Notes: generated by a model from the sequence alone, not told the origin. Counted from the first letter of the stretch, positions 48,352 through 57,841 are shown. The stretch is 64,000 bases of DNA from Qipengyuania flavescens (GCF_029688735.1 NZ_JARULD010000004.1:62001-126000), one strand, 5' to 3'. Translations and numbers: made by a program.

Positions 48352-49530
48352 ATGCGTGACGCAGTCATCGTCTCCACCGCCCGCACCGCCATCGGCCGCG
48401 CTTACAAGGGCGGGTTCAACGACACCAAGGGCCCGACGCTCGGCTCCTACTCCCTGAAGCCCGCGATCGAGCGTGCCGGTATCGAAGCCGGCGAAGTCGA
48501 CGACGTGCTGTGGGGCGCAGCGCTCCAGCAGGGCACGCAGGCCGGCAACCTCGCCCGCCAGGTCGCGCTGCGTGCCGGCTGCCCGATCGGCACCAGCGGC
48601 ATGACCATCGACCGCCAGTGTTCTTCGGGCCTGATGAGCATTGCCACGGCGGCGAAGCAGATCATCACCGATCGCATGGACGTGGTTGCCGCCGGCGGAC
48701 AGGAAAGCATTTCGCTGGTCCAGACCAAGGAAATGCGCGTGATGCCCGATCCCGAGCTGATCGCGATGCACGGCGCGATCTATATGCCGATGCTGCAGAC
48801 CGCAGAAACGGTCGCCCAGCGCTATGGCATTTCGCGCGACGCGCAGGACGAATACGCCCTCCAGAGCCAGCAGCGCACTGCCAAGGCGCAGGAAGAAGGC
48901 CGCTTCGACGACGAAATCGTGCCCGTTAGCACCACCCACAAGGTGCAGGACAAGGAAACCGGCGAGATTTCGGACGTCGACATCACCATCGCCAAGGACG
49001 AGGGCAATCGCCCCTCGACCACGCTGGAAGGCCTGCAGGGCCTGAAGCCGGTGATGGGCGAAGGCACCACGATCACGGCGGGCAACGCTTCGCAGCTGTC
49101 GGACGGGTCCTCGGCCAGCGTACTGATGGAAGCCAAGGTCGCCGAACAGCGCGGCCTCGAACCGCTCGGCCGCTATGTCGGCATGGCGGTCGCCGGGACC
49201 GAGCCCGATGAGATGGGGATCGGCCCGATCTTCGCGATCCCCAAGCTGCTCAAGCGCTTCGACCTCAGCGTCGACGACATCGGCATCTGGGAACTGAACG
49301 AAGCCTTCGCCGTGCAGGTGCTCTACTGCCGCGACAAGCTCGGCATCGATAACGACAAGCTGAACGTCAGCGGCGGTTCGATCTCCATCGGCCACCCCTA
49401 CGGCATGACCGGCGCACGCTGCACAGGCCACGTCCTGCTCGAAGGCAAGCGTCGCGGTGCCAAGTACGGCGTGGTCACCATGTGCGTCGGCGGCGGCATG
49501 GGCGCAGCGGGTCTGTTCGAGATCTTCTGA
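48352..49530 (+). CDS. Acetyl-CoA C-acyltransferase (thiolase)
   Basis: A 392-residue thiolase. The acylated cysteine is C90 ([13 protein letters not shown]), the histidine motif is [13 protein letters not shown] and the second cysteine is in [13 protein letters not shown]. It condenses or cleaves acyl-CoA with acetyl-CoA; whether its physiological direction is beta-oxidation or acetoacetyl-CoA formation for PHB cannot be told from sequence. It is followed by an intrinsic terminator. Confidence 0.94.
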   Translation: MRDAVIVSTARTAIGRAYKGGFNDTKGPTLGSYSLKPAIERAGIEAGEVDDVLWGAALQQGTQAGNLARQVALRAGCPIGTSGMTIDRQCSSGLMSIATAAKQIITDRMDVVAAGGQESISLVQTKEMRVMPDPELIAMHGAIYMPMLQTAETVAQRYGISRDAQDEYALQSQQRTAKAQEEGRFDDEIVPVSTTHKVQDKETGEISDVDITIAKDEGNRPSTTLEGLQGLKPVMGEGTTITAGNASQLSDGSSASVLMEAKVAEQRGLEPLGRYVGMAVAGTEPDEMGIGPIFAIPKLLKRFDLSVDDIGIWELNEAFAVQVLYCRDKLGIDNDKLNVSGGSISIGHPYGMTGARCTGHVLLEGKRRGAKYGVVTMCVGGGMGAAGLFEIF

Positions 49531-49557
49531 CGGCGCTCGGCGAGTTTTGGACTTAGG

Positions 49558-49585
49558 AGGGGAGCGGGCGACCGCTCCCCTTTTT
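49558..49585 (+). terminator. Intrinsic terminator after the thiolase
   Basis: AGGGGAGCGG (49558-49567) pairs with CCGCTCCCCT (49572-49581) around a GCGA tetraloop, followed by TTTT. Perfect stem of 10 bp. Confidence 0.93.
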
Positions 49586-49601
49586 CGTGAGGGCTGCCGC
49601 C

Positions 49602-50360
49602 TCAGCGCCGCCCGATGCGGCCCGAGCCGTTGCGTTCCTGGCGCAGGATGCGCTCCGCCGAACGGTAGCGGATTTCGCCCGAGCCGTTGAGCACGGCATC
49701 GAGTTCGCCGACCTGACCGGCTTCGATCGTGCCAGAGCCGTTGATCGTCGCATCCAGCTTACGCAGCGACCCCATACGGATCGCGCCCGAGCCTTCGATG
49801 TCGGCATCGACGTAGGACAGTCGCGTGGGGGAAAGGTCGATATCGCCGGAGCCGCCGATCAGCGCGCGAACATTGCTCACGTCGCCGCCCAGCTCGATGT
49901 CGCCCGACCCGCCGATCGCAAGGTCGATCGCGCGGGCGTTCCACCCGTCGAAACGCACGTCGCCGCTGGCATTGATTGCGACCGCATCGAGGCTCGGCAC
50001 CGTAAGCACCGCGCGGATACCGATATGGGTGCGGAAGCTGCCGGTGGTATCGAGCGACAGCGTCCCGCCCTCGCTGCGCGCGCGGACCAGATCGATAAGG
50101 TTGTCCTCGGCGGTAATCACCAGCGACCGGTTCGCACCCTGGCGGATGACGACATCGACCGGCCCGTCGATCGCCAACCGGTCGAAGCTGCCGATCGCGC
50201 GGCTCTCGGTCATGAGCTCGCCGGAACCGATAAGCTGGGTGTCGCCATAGCCGTAGCTCGAGGCTTTCCATTCGCCCTTGTCGCCTGCGGTTGCGCCGCC
50301 GCAGGCTGCCAGCTCTAAGAGAGCGCTGCAGGTCGCAGCCAAAATCGTGAACTTCCTCAT
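49602..50360 (-). CDS. DUF2807 (GIN-domain) lipoprotein with GSG repeats
   Basis: A 252-residue lipoprotein (MRKFTILAATCSALLELAAC, lipobox LAAC) with a putative autotransporter-head/GIN domain. Repeats with the pattern (I/L)xGSGxI recur from residue 133 to the end (IGGSGDIEL, IGGSGDIDL, IEGSGAIRM, INGSGTIEA, LNGSGEIRY, NGSGRIG), which form a right-handed parallel beta-solenoid. It should be anchored in the outer membrane or periplasm. Function unknown; family is often stress related. Regulated perhaps by the palindrome at 50377. Confidence 0.9.
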   Translation of the reverse strand: MRKFTILAATCSALLELAACGGATAGDKGEWKASSYGYGDTQLIGSGELMTESRAIGSFDRLAIDGPVDVVIRQGANRSLVITAEDNLIDLVRARSEGGTLSLDTTGSFRTHIGIRAVLTVPSLDAVAINASGDVRFDGWNARAIDLAIGGSGDIELGGDVSNVRALIGGSGDIDLSPTRLSYVDADIEGSGAIRMGSLRKLDATINGSGTIEAGQVGELDAVLNGSGEIRYRSAERILRQERNGSGRIGRR

Positions 50361-50376
50361 TTCAATTCTCCCATAT

Positions 50377-50392
50377 GTTTACAGTTGTAAAC
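50377..50392. promoter_or_regulatory. Palindromic operator candidate (GTTTACA/TGTAAAC)
   Basis: GTTTACA (50377-50383), GT, TGTAAAC (50386-50392): a perfect 7-2-7 palindrome starting 17 nt upstream of the DUF2807 start. The half-site is typical of TetR-family operators. The regulator is not evident in the window. Confidence 0.55.
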
Positions 50393-50495
50393 GTTACGAG
50401 ATCGAGGGATCGGCGGTCAATCCGCGCATCGACCGTCCGTCGGGCGACGAATGTCGTTGGACGAAGCGCGCCATTCAGGCTTATGCTGCGCGTCC

Positions 50496-51098
50496 ATGGG
50501 CATCATGGAAATCATCGGCATTGCCGGGAGCGTCAGCCTGCTAGCCGGCTGGCGGCTCTATCTTTGCATTTTCGCCACCGGCCTCGCCATGCGGATGGAC
50601 GTGGTGCCCCTGCCCGAGCATCTCGCCAGCCTCGATGTGCTCGCCAGCCCGTGGGTGATGAGCATCGCCGCGCTGGCTGCCGTGGCGGAGTTCTTCGCCG
50701 ACAAGGTGATGTGGCTCGATTCGATCTGGGATGCAGTGCACACTTTCGTGCGACCGATCGGCGGGGCGCTGCTCGCACTGGCCATCGTCGATCCGTCGGA
50801 CCCGGCAGTGCAGGTGATCGCTTTCCTGCTCGGCGGCGGTGCCAGCTTTGCAGCGCATGCGGGGAAAGCGGGCGCGCGCGGCGTGGTCAATGCGAGCCCC
50901 GAACCGGTCAGCAATGTCGCCGTATCGACTGCCGAGGACGTGGCGACAGTCGGCCTGCTCTATCTCGCCTACGAATTTCCGCTGATCGCAGCCGGGATCG
51001 CGATCGTGCTGCTCGGCCTGACGATCTGGCTGCTGGTCATCGCCCGGCGCATTATCGGCAAGCTGTTCGGGCGCCGCAAGGAACCACCGGTCGCCTGA
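50496..51098 (+). CDS. DUF4126 membrane protein
   Basis: A 200-residue protein with five hydrophobic segments (near residues 5-30, 50-65, 85-110, 148-168 and 172-192). The N-terminal GIAGSVSLLAGWRLYLCIFATGL and AKAGARGVVNASPEPVSNV are typical of the DUF4126 family of unknown function. ATG 50496 is used; the in-frame ATG three codons later is possible. Ends 5 nt before the convergent PHB depolymerase gene. Confidence 0.85.
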   Translation: MGIMEIIGIAGSVSLLAGWRLYLCIFATGLAMRMDVVPLPEHLASLDVLASPWVMSIAALAAVAEFFADKVMWLDSIWDAVHTFVRPIGGALLALAIVDPSDPAVQVIAFLLGGGASFAAHAGKAGARGVVNASPEPVSNVAVSTAEDVATVGLLYLAYEFPLIAAGIAIVLLGLTIWLLVIARRIIGKLFGRRKEPPVA

Positions 51099-51103
51099 GC
51101 CAC

Positions 51104-52342
51104 CTAGCCATGCGCGGCGATGAATTCCTCGACCACCGGGGCGATTTTCGTGCGCCAGCGGCTGCCGTTGAAGATGCCGTAGTGGCCTGCGCCTTCCGCC
51201 ATGAAGTAGCGTTTCTTCGACGCGTCGAGACCCGGCGTCAGTTCCAGCGCGGCGCGCGTCTGGCCTAGCCCCGAAATATCGTCGCGCTCGCCCTCGATGG
51301 CGAGGATCGCGGTCTCGGCGATATCGCCGAGATCGACGCGCTTGCCGCGATGGGCGAAGGTGCCGTTGGGCAGGGCATGGTCCTGGAAGACGACTTCCAC
51401 CGTCTGGAGATAGAACTCCGCCGTCATGTCGGCGACGCTGCGATATTCGTCGTAGAAATCCTTCGTCGCCTGCGCGCTTTCCTCGTCGCCTGCGGTGAGG
51501 TGCTTGAACATCTCGTAATGGCTCATGAGGTGATTGCCGAGATTCATGCTCATGAAGCCGGCCAGCTGCATGAAGCCGGGATAGACCCGCCGCCCCGCGC
51601 CGCGATACTGCATCGGTACGGTCGCGATGACATTGTGGCGGAACCACTCGATCGGGCGGTCCATGGCTAGATCGTTGACCGTGGTCGGCGAACAGCGCGT
51701 ATCGATCGGGCCGCCCATCATGGTCAGCGTCTTCGGCGTGCACGGATGCCTGTCGCGGTTCATGATCGCAGTGGCGGCGAAGACCGGCACCGACGGCTGG
51801 CACACGGCCATCACATTGGTGCCTTCACCGATATGCTCGAGGAAGCCGATCACGTAATCGATGTAATCGTCGAGATCGAACTCGCCCTCGTGCAGCGGGA
51901 CCGTCTTGGCATCGGCCCAGTCGGTCACGAAGACGCGGTATTTCTGCAGCATCCGCTCCACCGTACCGCGGAGGAGGGTGGCGAAATGGCCGCTCATCGG
52001 CGCGACCACCAGCAGGCGGGGCGCATCATCGGGCAGGCTCTCTCGGTAAAATTCCTTCAAGTCGCCGAACGGGCGATTGATGACGGTTGCCTCGATCACC
52101 GGATCGGCCTTGCCGTCCACCTCGACCGCCTCGATACCCCAGGCCGGCTTGCCATAAGGCGCGGCGGCATGGGCGAAAACTTCCAGCGCACTCGCAGCGG
52201 TCGAGCCCAGGCCCATATAGCCCATCGGGCCAACGTAGTTCATCGGGTTCGACGGGTTGGAGAGCATCTCCGCCCCGATCGAAGCCCAGGCACTGGCGGA
52301 ATTGAGCCAGCTGCGCTGGAGTTCGTAGGCGTGGTATAACAT
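51104..52342 (-). CDS. phaZ: Intracellular polyhydroxyalkanoate depolymerase
   Basis: A 412-residue protein of the intracellular PhaZ family that mobilises stored PHB. The active-site nucleophile region AVCQPSVPVFA gives cysteine at residue 181, matching the Cys nucleophile (Cys183) of the Ralstonia PhaZa1 type rather than the usual Ser lipase box. N-terminal LYHAYELQRSWLNSA and C-terminal AEGAGHYGIFNGSRWR are diagnostic. ATG 52342 has AGGGG upstream. A palindrome with TGCA half-sites lies 81 bp upstream. Confidence 0.93.
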   Translation of the reverse strand: MLYHAYELQRSWLNSASAWASIGAEMLSNPSNPMNYVGPMGYMGLGSTAASALEVFAHAAAPYGKPAWGIEAVEVDGKADPVIEATVINRPFGDLKEFYRESLPDDAPRLLVVAPMSGHFATLLRGTVERMLQKYRVFVTDWADAKTVPLHEGEFDLDDYIDYVIGFLEHIGEGTNVMAVCQPSVPVFAATAIMNRDRHPCTPKTLTMMGGPIDTRCSPTTVNDLAMDRPIEWFRHNVIATVPMQYRGAGRRVYPGFMQLAGFMSMNLGNHLMSHYEMFKHLTAGDEESAQATKDFYDEYRSVADMTAEFYLQTVEVVFQDHALPNGTFAHRGKRVDLGDIAETAILAIEGERDDISGLGQTRAALELTPGLDASKKRYFMAEGAGHYGIFNGSRWRTKIAPVVEEFIAAHG

Positions 52343-52422
52343 GTTCGTCCCCTGCTGGCCGGTGGTTCGCCTTTTACCGTGCCGCGACCTGAAAGTCGGG
52401 TATCCTGACGTCTGTGCGCCCA

Positions 52423-52437
52423 TTGTGCAATGCACAA
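52423..52437. promoter_or_regulatory. Palindromic operator candidate between phaZ and ABC exporter
   Basis: TTGTGCA-A-TGCACAA, a perfect 7-1-7 palindrome centred at 52430, in the 163-bp divergent gap. PhaR-type PHB regulators bind TGC/GCA-rich repeats, so a role in PHB control is plausible. Confidence 0.55.
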
Positions 52438-52505
52438 GGGAAGGAAATGTGCCAAATGCCGCGTCCGCTGTGGATTTTCGCATCTGCCGCGCTTACGTGA
52501 GCCGC

Positions 52506-54332
52506 ATGGACGGGCCCGCCGATACTGCACCGCGGAAAAAGCGGTTGTTCCAGCGCACGCGGCGCGGGGACGAGCAGCAACCCCGCTCGCTCAAGCCGCT
52601 GCGCATGGTCTGGCAGTCGGCGAAGCGATACCCCGGCCATGTCGCCCTGGCGATCCTCGCATTGTTCATCACCGCCGGCGCGACCCTGGCCATCCCGGCA
52701 GGGTTCAAGATGGTGATCGACCGCGGCTTTGCGGAGGGCGGCAATGCGGACGAAATGCGCTTCTGGTTCCAGTCCCTGCTCGGTATCGTCGGCGTGCTCG
52801 CGGTGGGCACGGCGATGCGGTTCTATTTCGTCAGCTGGCTGGGTGAGCGTGTCGTCGCCGACATTCGCCTACGCGTGCAGCGCAACTTGCTGCGACTGGC
52901 CCCGGGCTTCTATGAAGAGAATAGCCCCAAGGAAATTTCCAGCCGGATGACCAGCGACACGGCGCTGATCGAGACGGTGGTCGGCACCACGATTTCGGTG
53001 GCGCTGCGCAACACGCTGATGGCGATCGGCGGGACCGCCTATCTCTTCTGGCTCGTGCCGAGCCTCACGATGGGATTGTTCTTGGTAATCCCGGCAATCG
53101 TCGTCCCGATCACCTATTTCGGACGGCGTCTGCGCAAGGTCAGTCGCACCAGCCAGGACCGCGTGGCCGATATCGGCGCCATGGTGACCGAGGTGCTCTC
53201 CGCGATGAAGATCGTGCAAGGCTTCAACCAGGAAAATCGCGAGCACGAGCGCTTCGAGGCCGCCGTCGAGCGGACCTTCATCGTCGCCAAGCGGCGCGTC
53301 ATCATCCGCGCGATCATGACCGCAGTGGTCATTCTCTGCGTGTTCGGCGGTATCACGCTGCTGGTCTGGCGCGGCGCGGAGGCCGTGGGCGAGGGCACCA
53401 TATCGGGGGGGACAATAGCCGCATTCGTGCTGACGGCAGGCCTCGTGGCAGGTGCCTTCGGCGCACTCACCGAAGTTTATGGCGACTTGCTGCGCGGTTC
53501 CGGAGCGGCGAGCCGCCTGGCCGAACTGCTCGAGGAAACGCCGACCATCACTCCGCCAGCCCGCCCGCAGACCCTGCCGGAGCCGCCACGCGGCAGCCTG
53601 TCTTTCCGCAATGTGACGTTCCGCTACCCGACCCGGCTGGAGGCACCGGCGCTGATCGACTTCAACCTCGAAGTCGAGCCCGGCGAAACGGTCGCGATCG
53701 TCGGCCCATCAGGGGCGGGCAAGTCGACCATTTTCCAGCTGGCCGAGCGGTTCTACGATCCGCAGGCCGGCTCCATCCGCCTCGATGGCGTGCCGCTGAC
53801 CGGCGCGGATCCGGCGGAAATCCGCCGCCGCATGGCCTACGTCCCGCAGGAAGGCGTGCTGTTCAGCGCAAATGCGCGCGACAATCTGCGCTATGGCAAT
53901 TGGGATGCGAGCGATGAGGCGATCTGGTCCGCTGCGCGGGCGGCCAATGCGGCGGAGTTTCTCGAGAAGCTGCCCAAGGGCCTCGATACCTATCTTGGCG
54001 AGAGCGGCACGCAGCTATCGGGCGGGCAGCGCCAGCGGCTCGCCATCGCTCGCGCCCTGCTACGCGATGCACCGATCCTGCTGCTGGACGAAGCGACCAG
54101 CGCGCTCGATGCGGAAAGCGAGCGGCTAGTGCAGGATGCGCTCGAGCACCTGATGGCGGAGCGCACCACGCTCGTCATCGCGCACCGCCTGTCGACCGTG
54201 CGGGCTGCCGACCGCATCGTGGTGATGGAAGACGGACGGATCGTCGAGCAGGGCACGCATGACCAGCTTTCCGCGAACGGCGGGCTTTATGCGCGGCTCG
54301 CAAAGCTGCAATTCGCGCTCGAAACCGCCTGA
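52506..54332 (+). CDS. ABC transporter, fused permease and ATPase (ABCB/MsbA-like)
   Basis: A 608-residue half transporter with six membrane helices in residues 45-330 and an ATPase domain: Walker A GPSGAGKS (near residue 401), signature LSGGQ and Walker B ILLLDEATSALD. It exports a lipid, peptide or drug across the inner membrane; the substrate is unknown. Start at ATG 52506 is chosen because sequence before it is not conserved-looking. Divergent from phaZ. Confidence 0.93.
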   Translation: MDGPADTAPRKKRLFQRTRRGDEQQPRSLKPLRMVWQSAKRYPGHVALAILALFITAGATLAIPAGFKMVIDRGFAEGGNADEMRFWFQSLLGIVGVLAVGTAMRFYFVSWLGERVVADIRLRVQRNLLRLAPGFYEENSPKEISSRMTSDTALIETVVGTTISVALRNTLMAIGGTAYLFWLVPSLTMGLFLVIPAIVVPITYFGRRLRKVSRTSQDRVADIGAMVTEVLSAMKIVQGFNQENREHERFEAAVERTFIVAKRRVIIRAIMTAVVILCVFGGITLLVWRGAEAVGEGTISGGTIAAFVLTAGLVAGAFGALTEVYGDLLRGSGAASRLAELLEETPTITPPARPQTLPEPPRGSLSFRNVTFRYPTRLEAPALIDFNLEVEPGETVAIVGPSGAGKSTIFQLAERFYDPQAGSIRLDGVPLTGADPAEIRRRMAYVPQEGVLFSANARDNLRYGNWDASDEAIWSAARAANAAEFLEKLPKGLDTYLGESGTQLSGGQRQRLAIARALLRDAPILLLDEATSALDAESERLVQDALEHLMAERTTLVIAHRLSTVRAADRIVVMEDGRIVEQGTHDQLSANGGLYARLAKLQFALETA

Positions 54333-54455
54333 TTCCTCGCCCAAAGCGTTGTTTGAGCCGATAAACTGCATCGCACGCGCGACGAAAGCTGTTAGTTGAT
54401 GATTATCCGATTCCGGCCCCCCGGCCGGGTGACTGCGATTGGGAGACTGCATATA

Positions 54456-56600
54456 ATGATCCGTACCATGCTTGCCGCCGGTGCGAGCGCTCTTGCGCTC
54501 GGCCTGGCGACCCCGGCCCTCGCCGACGACCATACCGAAGCCAACATGGCCGAGGAAACCAACGAACTGCCCACCATGAGCTTCGGCGAATGGGGCTTCG
54601 ATCCGGCGACGCTTTCCCCGGATGTCGATCCGGGTGACGACTTCTTCGCCTATGCGAACCAGGAATGGCTCGACGCCAACCCCCTGCCTGCCGAATTCAG
54701 CAGTTTCGGCGCCTTCAACTTGTTGCGCGAAAAATCGACCAGCGACGTGAAAACGCTGGTGGATGAACTGAACGCCAAGGACCCGGCCTCGCTGACTGCG
54801 AACGAGAAGCGGATCGTGGCGGTCTACGATTCCTACCTCGATACGGATGCGATCGACGCCGCCGGCATCTCTGCCGCCCAGCCGTATCTGGAGCGTATCC
54901 AGGCCGCCGACAGCATCGACGCTCTGCTGACGCTGTGGGCGACGCCGGGATACCCTTCGCCTCTTGGTGGCGGCGTGAATGTCGATGCCAAGGAAACCGA
55001 TCGCTATTCGGTCTATCTCAGCTCCGGCGGCCTCGGCCTGCCCGATCGCGATTATTATACCGACACCAGCGAGAAGGGCGAAAACATCAAGGCGAAGTAC
55101 AAGGAGTACCTCACCTTCCTGATGGGCAAGGCCGGTTACGAGGATCCCGCTGCAGCCGCGATGGCGGTTTACGCCTTCGAGGACACCATCGCCCGTACGA
55201 TTTCGAGCGATCGCGCGGCCAGCCGCAATGTCGACCTGTTCTACAATCCCTTCACTCCTGCCGAACTCGGCGAGCTTGCGGGCGATTTCCCGATCGAGAC
55301 CTTGATCGAGGCCTCGGGCTTCGGTGAGGCGGATCGCTTCGTCGTGACCAACCTGCGCCCGAGTGCGGAGCGGGCCGAGGAAATCGGGCTCGACGCGGAA
55401 GCCATGGCGAAGCTCGGCAAGGGCTTTACCGGCATGCTCGAACTGCTCGGAACGACCGATCTCGCCACGCTCAAGGCATGGACGATCAAGGAATTCCTCG
55501 ACAACAATGCCGCCATCCTCGGCTCCGACATCGATGAGGCCGACTTTGCGTTCTACGGCACGCTGCTGCGCGGCACGCCGGAACAGCGCCCGCGCTGGAA
55601 GCGCGCCATCGGCGAGACGGAAAGCCAGTTCGGCGAACTGCTCGGCGCGTCGTATGTCGAGCGGTACTTCCCGCCCGCCAGCAAGGAAGCGATGGACGAG
55701 CTGGTCGCGAACCTGCGCATCGCGCTTGCCGAATCGCTCGCCGAGATCGACTGGATGAGCGAAGCCTCGAAAAAGCAGGCCATGGCCAAGCTCGACAGCT
55801 TCGATCCGAAGATCGGCTATCGCGACAATCTCGAGACTTACGAGGGTCTCGATGTGAAGGCGGGCGATCCGCTCGGCAACCGGATGGCGGCGGCGCACTG
55901 GGCGTGGCGCGACATGCTCGACAAGCTTGGCGGTCCGATCGACCGCACCGAATGGGGCATGCTGCCGCAGACGGTGAACGCCTATTACAACCCGTTGAAG
56001 AACGAGATCGTTTTCCCTGCCGGTATCCTGCAGCAGCCGTTCTTCGGTCCGAATGCGGACCCCGCAGTCAATTACGGTGCGATCGGCGGCGTCATCGGAC
56101 ACGAGATCGGCCACGGTTTCGACGACCAGGGATCGAAGTTCAGCGCTACCGGCGCGCTCGAGAACTGGTGGACGGACGAGGATCGCGCCAATTTCGACGG
56201 CCTTACCGATGCGCTGGTGGAACAGTACAACGGCTTCTGCCCGCTCGACGATGGGGAGACCTGCGTCAACGGCCGCCTTACGCTCGGCGAGAACATCGGC
56301 GACCTCGGCGGCCTGTCGATGGCCTATCGCGCCTACAAGCTGGCGACCGAGGGCAAGGACGTGCCGGTGATCGATGGCCTGACCGGCGATCAGCGCTTCT
56401 TCCTCGCCTGGGCCCAGGTCTGGCGTACGGCCCAACGCGACGATGCGCTGCGCCAGCAGCTGCGCACCGATCCGCACAGCCCGGCCTATTACCGGGTGAA
56501 CGGTGTCGTGCGGAACTTCGACGAATGGTATGAAGCGTTCAACGTGACACCGGAGGACGATCTCTACCTGCCGCCGGAAGAGCGCATCCGCATCTGGTAA
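54456..56600 (+). CDS. M13-family zinc metallopeptidase (PepO-like)
   Basis: A 714-residue neprilysin-type peptidase. A signal peptide (MIRTMLAAGASALALGLATPALA) precedes an acidic linker and the M13 N domain (DPGDDFFAYANQEW). The catalytic zinc motif is GHEIGHGFDDQG (HExxH) and the third ligand motif is GENIGDLGG. Full family length. GGGAGA precedes ATG 54456. It is exported to the periplasm where it cleaves small peptides. Terminator-like hairpin follows at 56635. Confidence 0.94.
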   Translation: MIRTMLAAGASALALGLATPALADDHTEANMAEETNELPTMSFGEWGFDPATLSPDVDPGDDFFAYANQEWLDANPLPAEFSSFGAFNLLREKSTSDVKTLVDELNAKDPASLTANEKRIVAVYDSYLDTDAIDAAGISAAQPYLERIQAADSIDALLTLWATPGYPSPLGGGVNVDAKETDRYSVYLSSGGLGLPDRDYYTDTSEKGENIKAKYKEYLTFLMGKAGYEDPAAAAMAVYAFEDTIARTISSDRAASRNVDLFYNPFTPAELGELAGDFPIETLIEASGFGEADRFVVTNLRPSAERAEEIGLDAEAMAKLGKGFTGMLELLGTTDLATLKAWTIKEFLDNNAAILGSDIDEADFAFYGTLLRGTPEQRPRWKRAIGETESQFGELLGASYVERYFPPASKEAMDELVANLRIALAESLAEIDWMSEASKKQAMAKLDSFDPKIGYRDNLETYEGLDVKAGDPLGNRMAAAHWAWRDMLDKLGGPIDRTEWGMLPQTVNAYYNPLKNEIVFPAGILQQPFFGPNADPAVNYGAIGGVIGHEIGHGFDDQGSKFSATGALENWWTDEDRANFDGLTDALVEQYNGFCPLDDGETCVNGRLTLGENIGDLGGLSMAYRAYKLATEGKDVPVIDGLTGDQRFFLAWAQVWRTAQRDDALRQQLRTDPHSPAYYRVNGVVRNFDEWYEAFNVTPEDDLYLPPEERIRIW

Positions 56601-56634
56601 CGGCGCGGCTGGCCGCAAAAATATCGAACGGGCG

Positions 56635-56667
56635 GGGCGGGTCACTTGACTTGTCCCGCCCTTTCTT
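56635..56667 (+). terminator. Terminator-like hairpin after the M13 peptidase
   Basis: GGGCGGG (56635-56641) pairs with CCCGCCC (56655-56661) across a 13-nt loop, followed by TTTCTT. An alternative left arm at 56630-56636 pairs equally. Confidence 0.5.
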
Positions 56668-56682
56668 CATGCACCGGCGGCA

Positions 56683-57492
56683 ATGAACACCACCATCACT
56701 GCCATTCTGCTCGGTATTCTCGAAGGTCTGACCGAATTTCTGCCGGTATCGTCGACTGGGCACCTGATCCTCGCTCAAGGGTTTTTCGGCTACGATCCCG
56801 CTCAATGGAGCCAGTTCAACGTAGTCATCCAGCTAGGTGCCATCCTTGCGGTTGTCGTGTCCTACTGGTCTTTATTCTGGCGAATGGGCACCGGTTTCCT
56901 CAGATGGGAAACGGAGTCGATACGTTTTGTGCGCAATATCGTCCTAGGTTTCGTACCGGCGGCGATCATCGGTTTGCTCGCTAAGGATACCATCGATGTC
57001 ATGCTCGGGAGCCCGGTGGTTGTTGTTGTGGCGCTGGTCCTGGGAGGCGTCGCCATTCTGGTACTGGAAAAGGTTATCCGGCCAAGCGAAGACACTGGCG
57101 TTGCCGCATTGTCCTGGAAGGTTTGTTTGGCAATCGGCTTGGCCCAATGCCTCGCGATGATACCCGGCACCAGCCGATCCGCGTCGAGCATCCTGGGGGC
57201 GCTGGCGATGGGGGTGGGCAGGAAGACTGCAGCTGAATTTTCATTCTTTCTTGCGGTTCCGACGATGCTCGGGGCAGCGACGGTCAAGATTTTCGACGAG
57301 CCGGCTCTCTTGACAGGCACCGCGGCCATCGGATGGGCGGAAATCGCGTTGGGCTTTACCGCCGCCTTCCTAACGGCTCTGGCAGTCATTCGGCTGTTCG
57401 TTGCTTACGTCGCAAAGCACGGCTTTGCTCCCTTTGCCTGGTATCGCATAGTGATCGGTAGCATCGGATTCTACTGGTTCGTCCTCGCGTAA
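56683..57492 (+). CDS. uppP: Undecaprenyl-diphosphate phosphatase (BacA type)
   Basis: A 269-residue integral membrane phosphatase that recycles the lipid carrier for peptidoglycan and polysaccharide synthesis. EGLTEFLPVSSTGHLIL (residues 11-27) and PGTSRSASSILGALAMGVGRKTAAEFSFFLAVP (near 163-195) are the two conserved motifs. Codon use differs from its neighbours: over the first 110 codons third-position G/C is about 63%, with cta, tta, ata, aga and gtt codons, against about 85% or more nearby, suggesting recent transfer or relaxed expression. Confidence 0.95.
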   Translation: MNTTITAILLGILEGLTEFLPVSSTGHLILAQGFFGYDPAQWSQFNVVIQLGAILAVVVSYWSLFWRMGTGFLRWETESIRFVRNIVLGFVPAAIIGLLAKDTIDVMLGSPVVVVVALVLGGVAILVLEKVIRPSEDTGVAALSWKVCLAIGLAQCLAMIPGTSRSASSILGALAMGVGRKTAAEFSFFLAVPTMLGAATVKIFDEPALLTGTAAIGWAEIALGFTAAFLTALAVIRLFVAYVAKHGFAPFAWYRIVIGSIGFYWFVLA

Positions 57493-57586
57493 AGCGCCAC
57501 CGCCGTCGAGTTCGGTCATAAAGTCTGGAACCAAACATGATAGCGAAGCTTATGGTGCTGAATGTAGTCACGAAGGAGCGCCTGAC

Positions 57587-57841
57587 ATGGGCCTTCTCAT
57601 CCTGATCGTCGTTGGTGCCATCCTCGGATGGTTGGCGACGATCGTTCTCAGGATCGAAGACGGCCGCACCATTGCGATGAATGCAGGTGTCGGCGTCCTC
57701 GGATCACTGCTCGCCGGCCTTGTTGCCAGCGGCGGTTCCGTGGTCGGTGCGGTCAGCGGCATCGCCCTGTTGTGGGCCGTTGCCGGAGCTGCCGTCGCAA
57801 TCGGCATTTTCAATTTCGTGCGCCAGCGTGCCTATCAATAA
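57587..57841 (+). CDS. GlsB/YeaQ/YmgE-family small membrane stress protein
   Basis: An 84-residue protein with three hydrophobic helices (residues 1-20, 32-52, 56-80) and Gly-rich packing (GVGVLGSLLAGLVASGGSVVGAVSG), typical of the GlsB/YeaQ/YmgE family of stress-induced membrane proteins. AAGGAG precedes ATG 57587. A GGAACC element at 57527-57532 resembles the -35 of the EcfG general stress sigma factor, but the matching -10 is poor. Confidence 0.85.
   Translation: MGLLILIVVGAILGWLATIVLRIEDGRTIAMNAGVGVLGSLLAGLVASGGSVVGAVSGIALLWAVAGAAVAIGIFNFVRQRAYQ

Noticed and set aside
57527-57552. EcfG-type stress promoter upstream of the GlsB-family gene
   Set aside because: GGAACC matches the -35 but the -10 position (CTTA) does not fit the expected CGTT.
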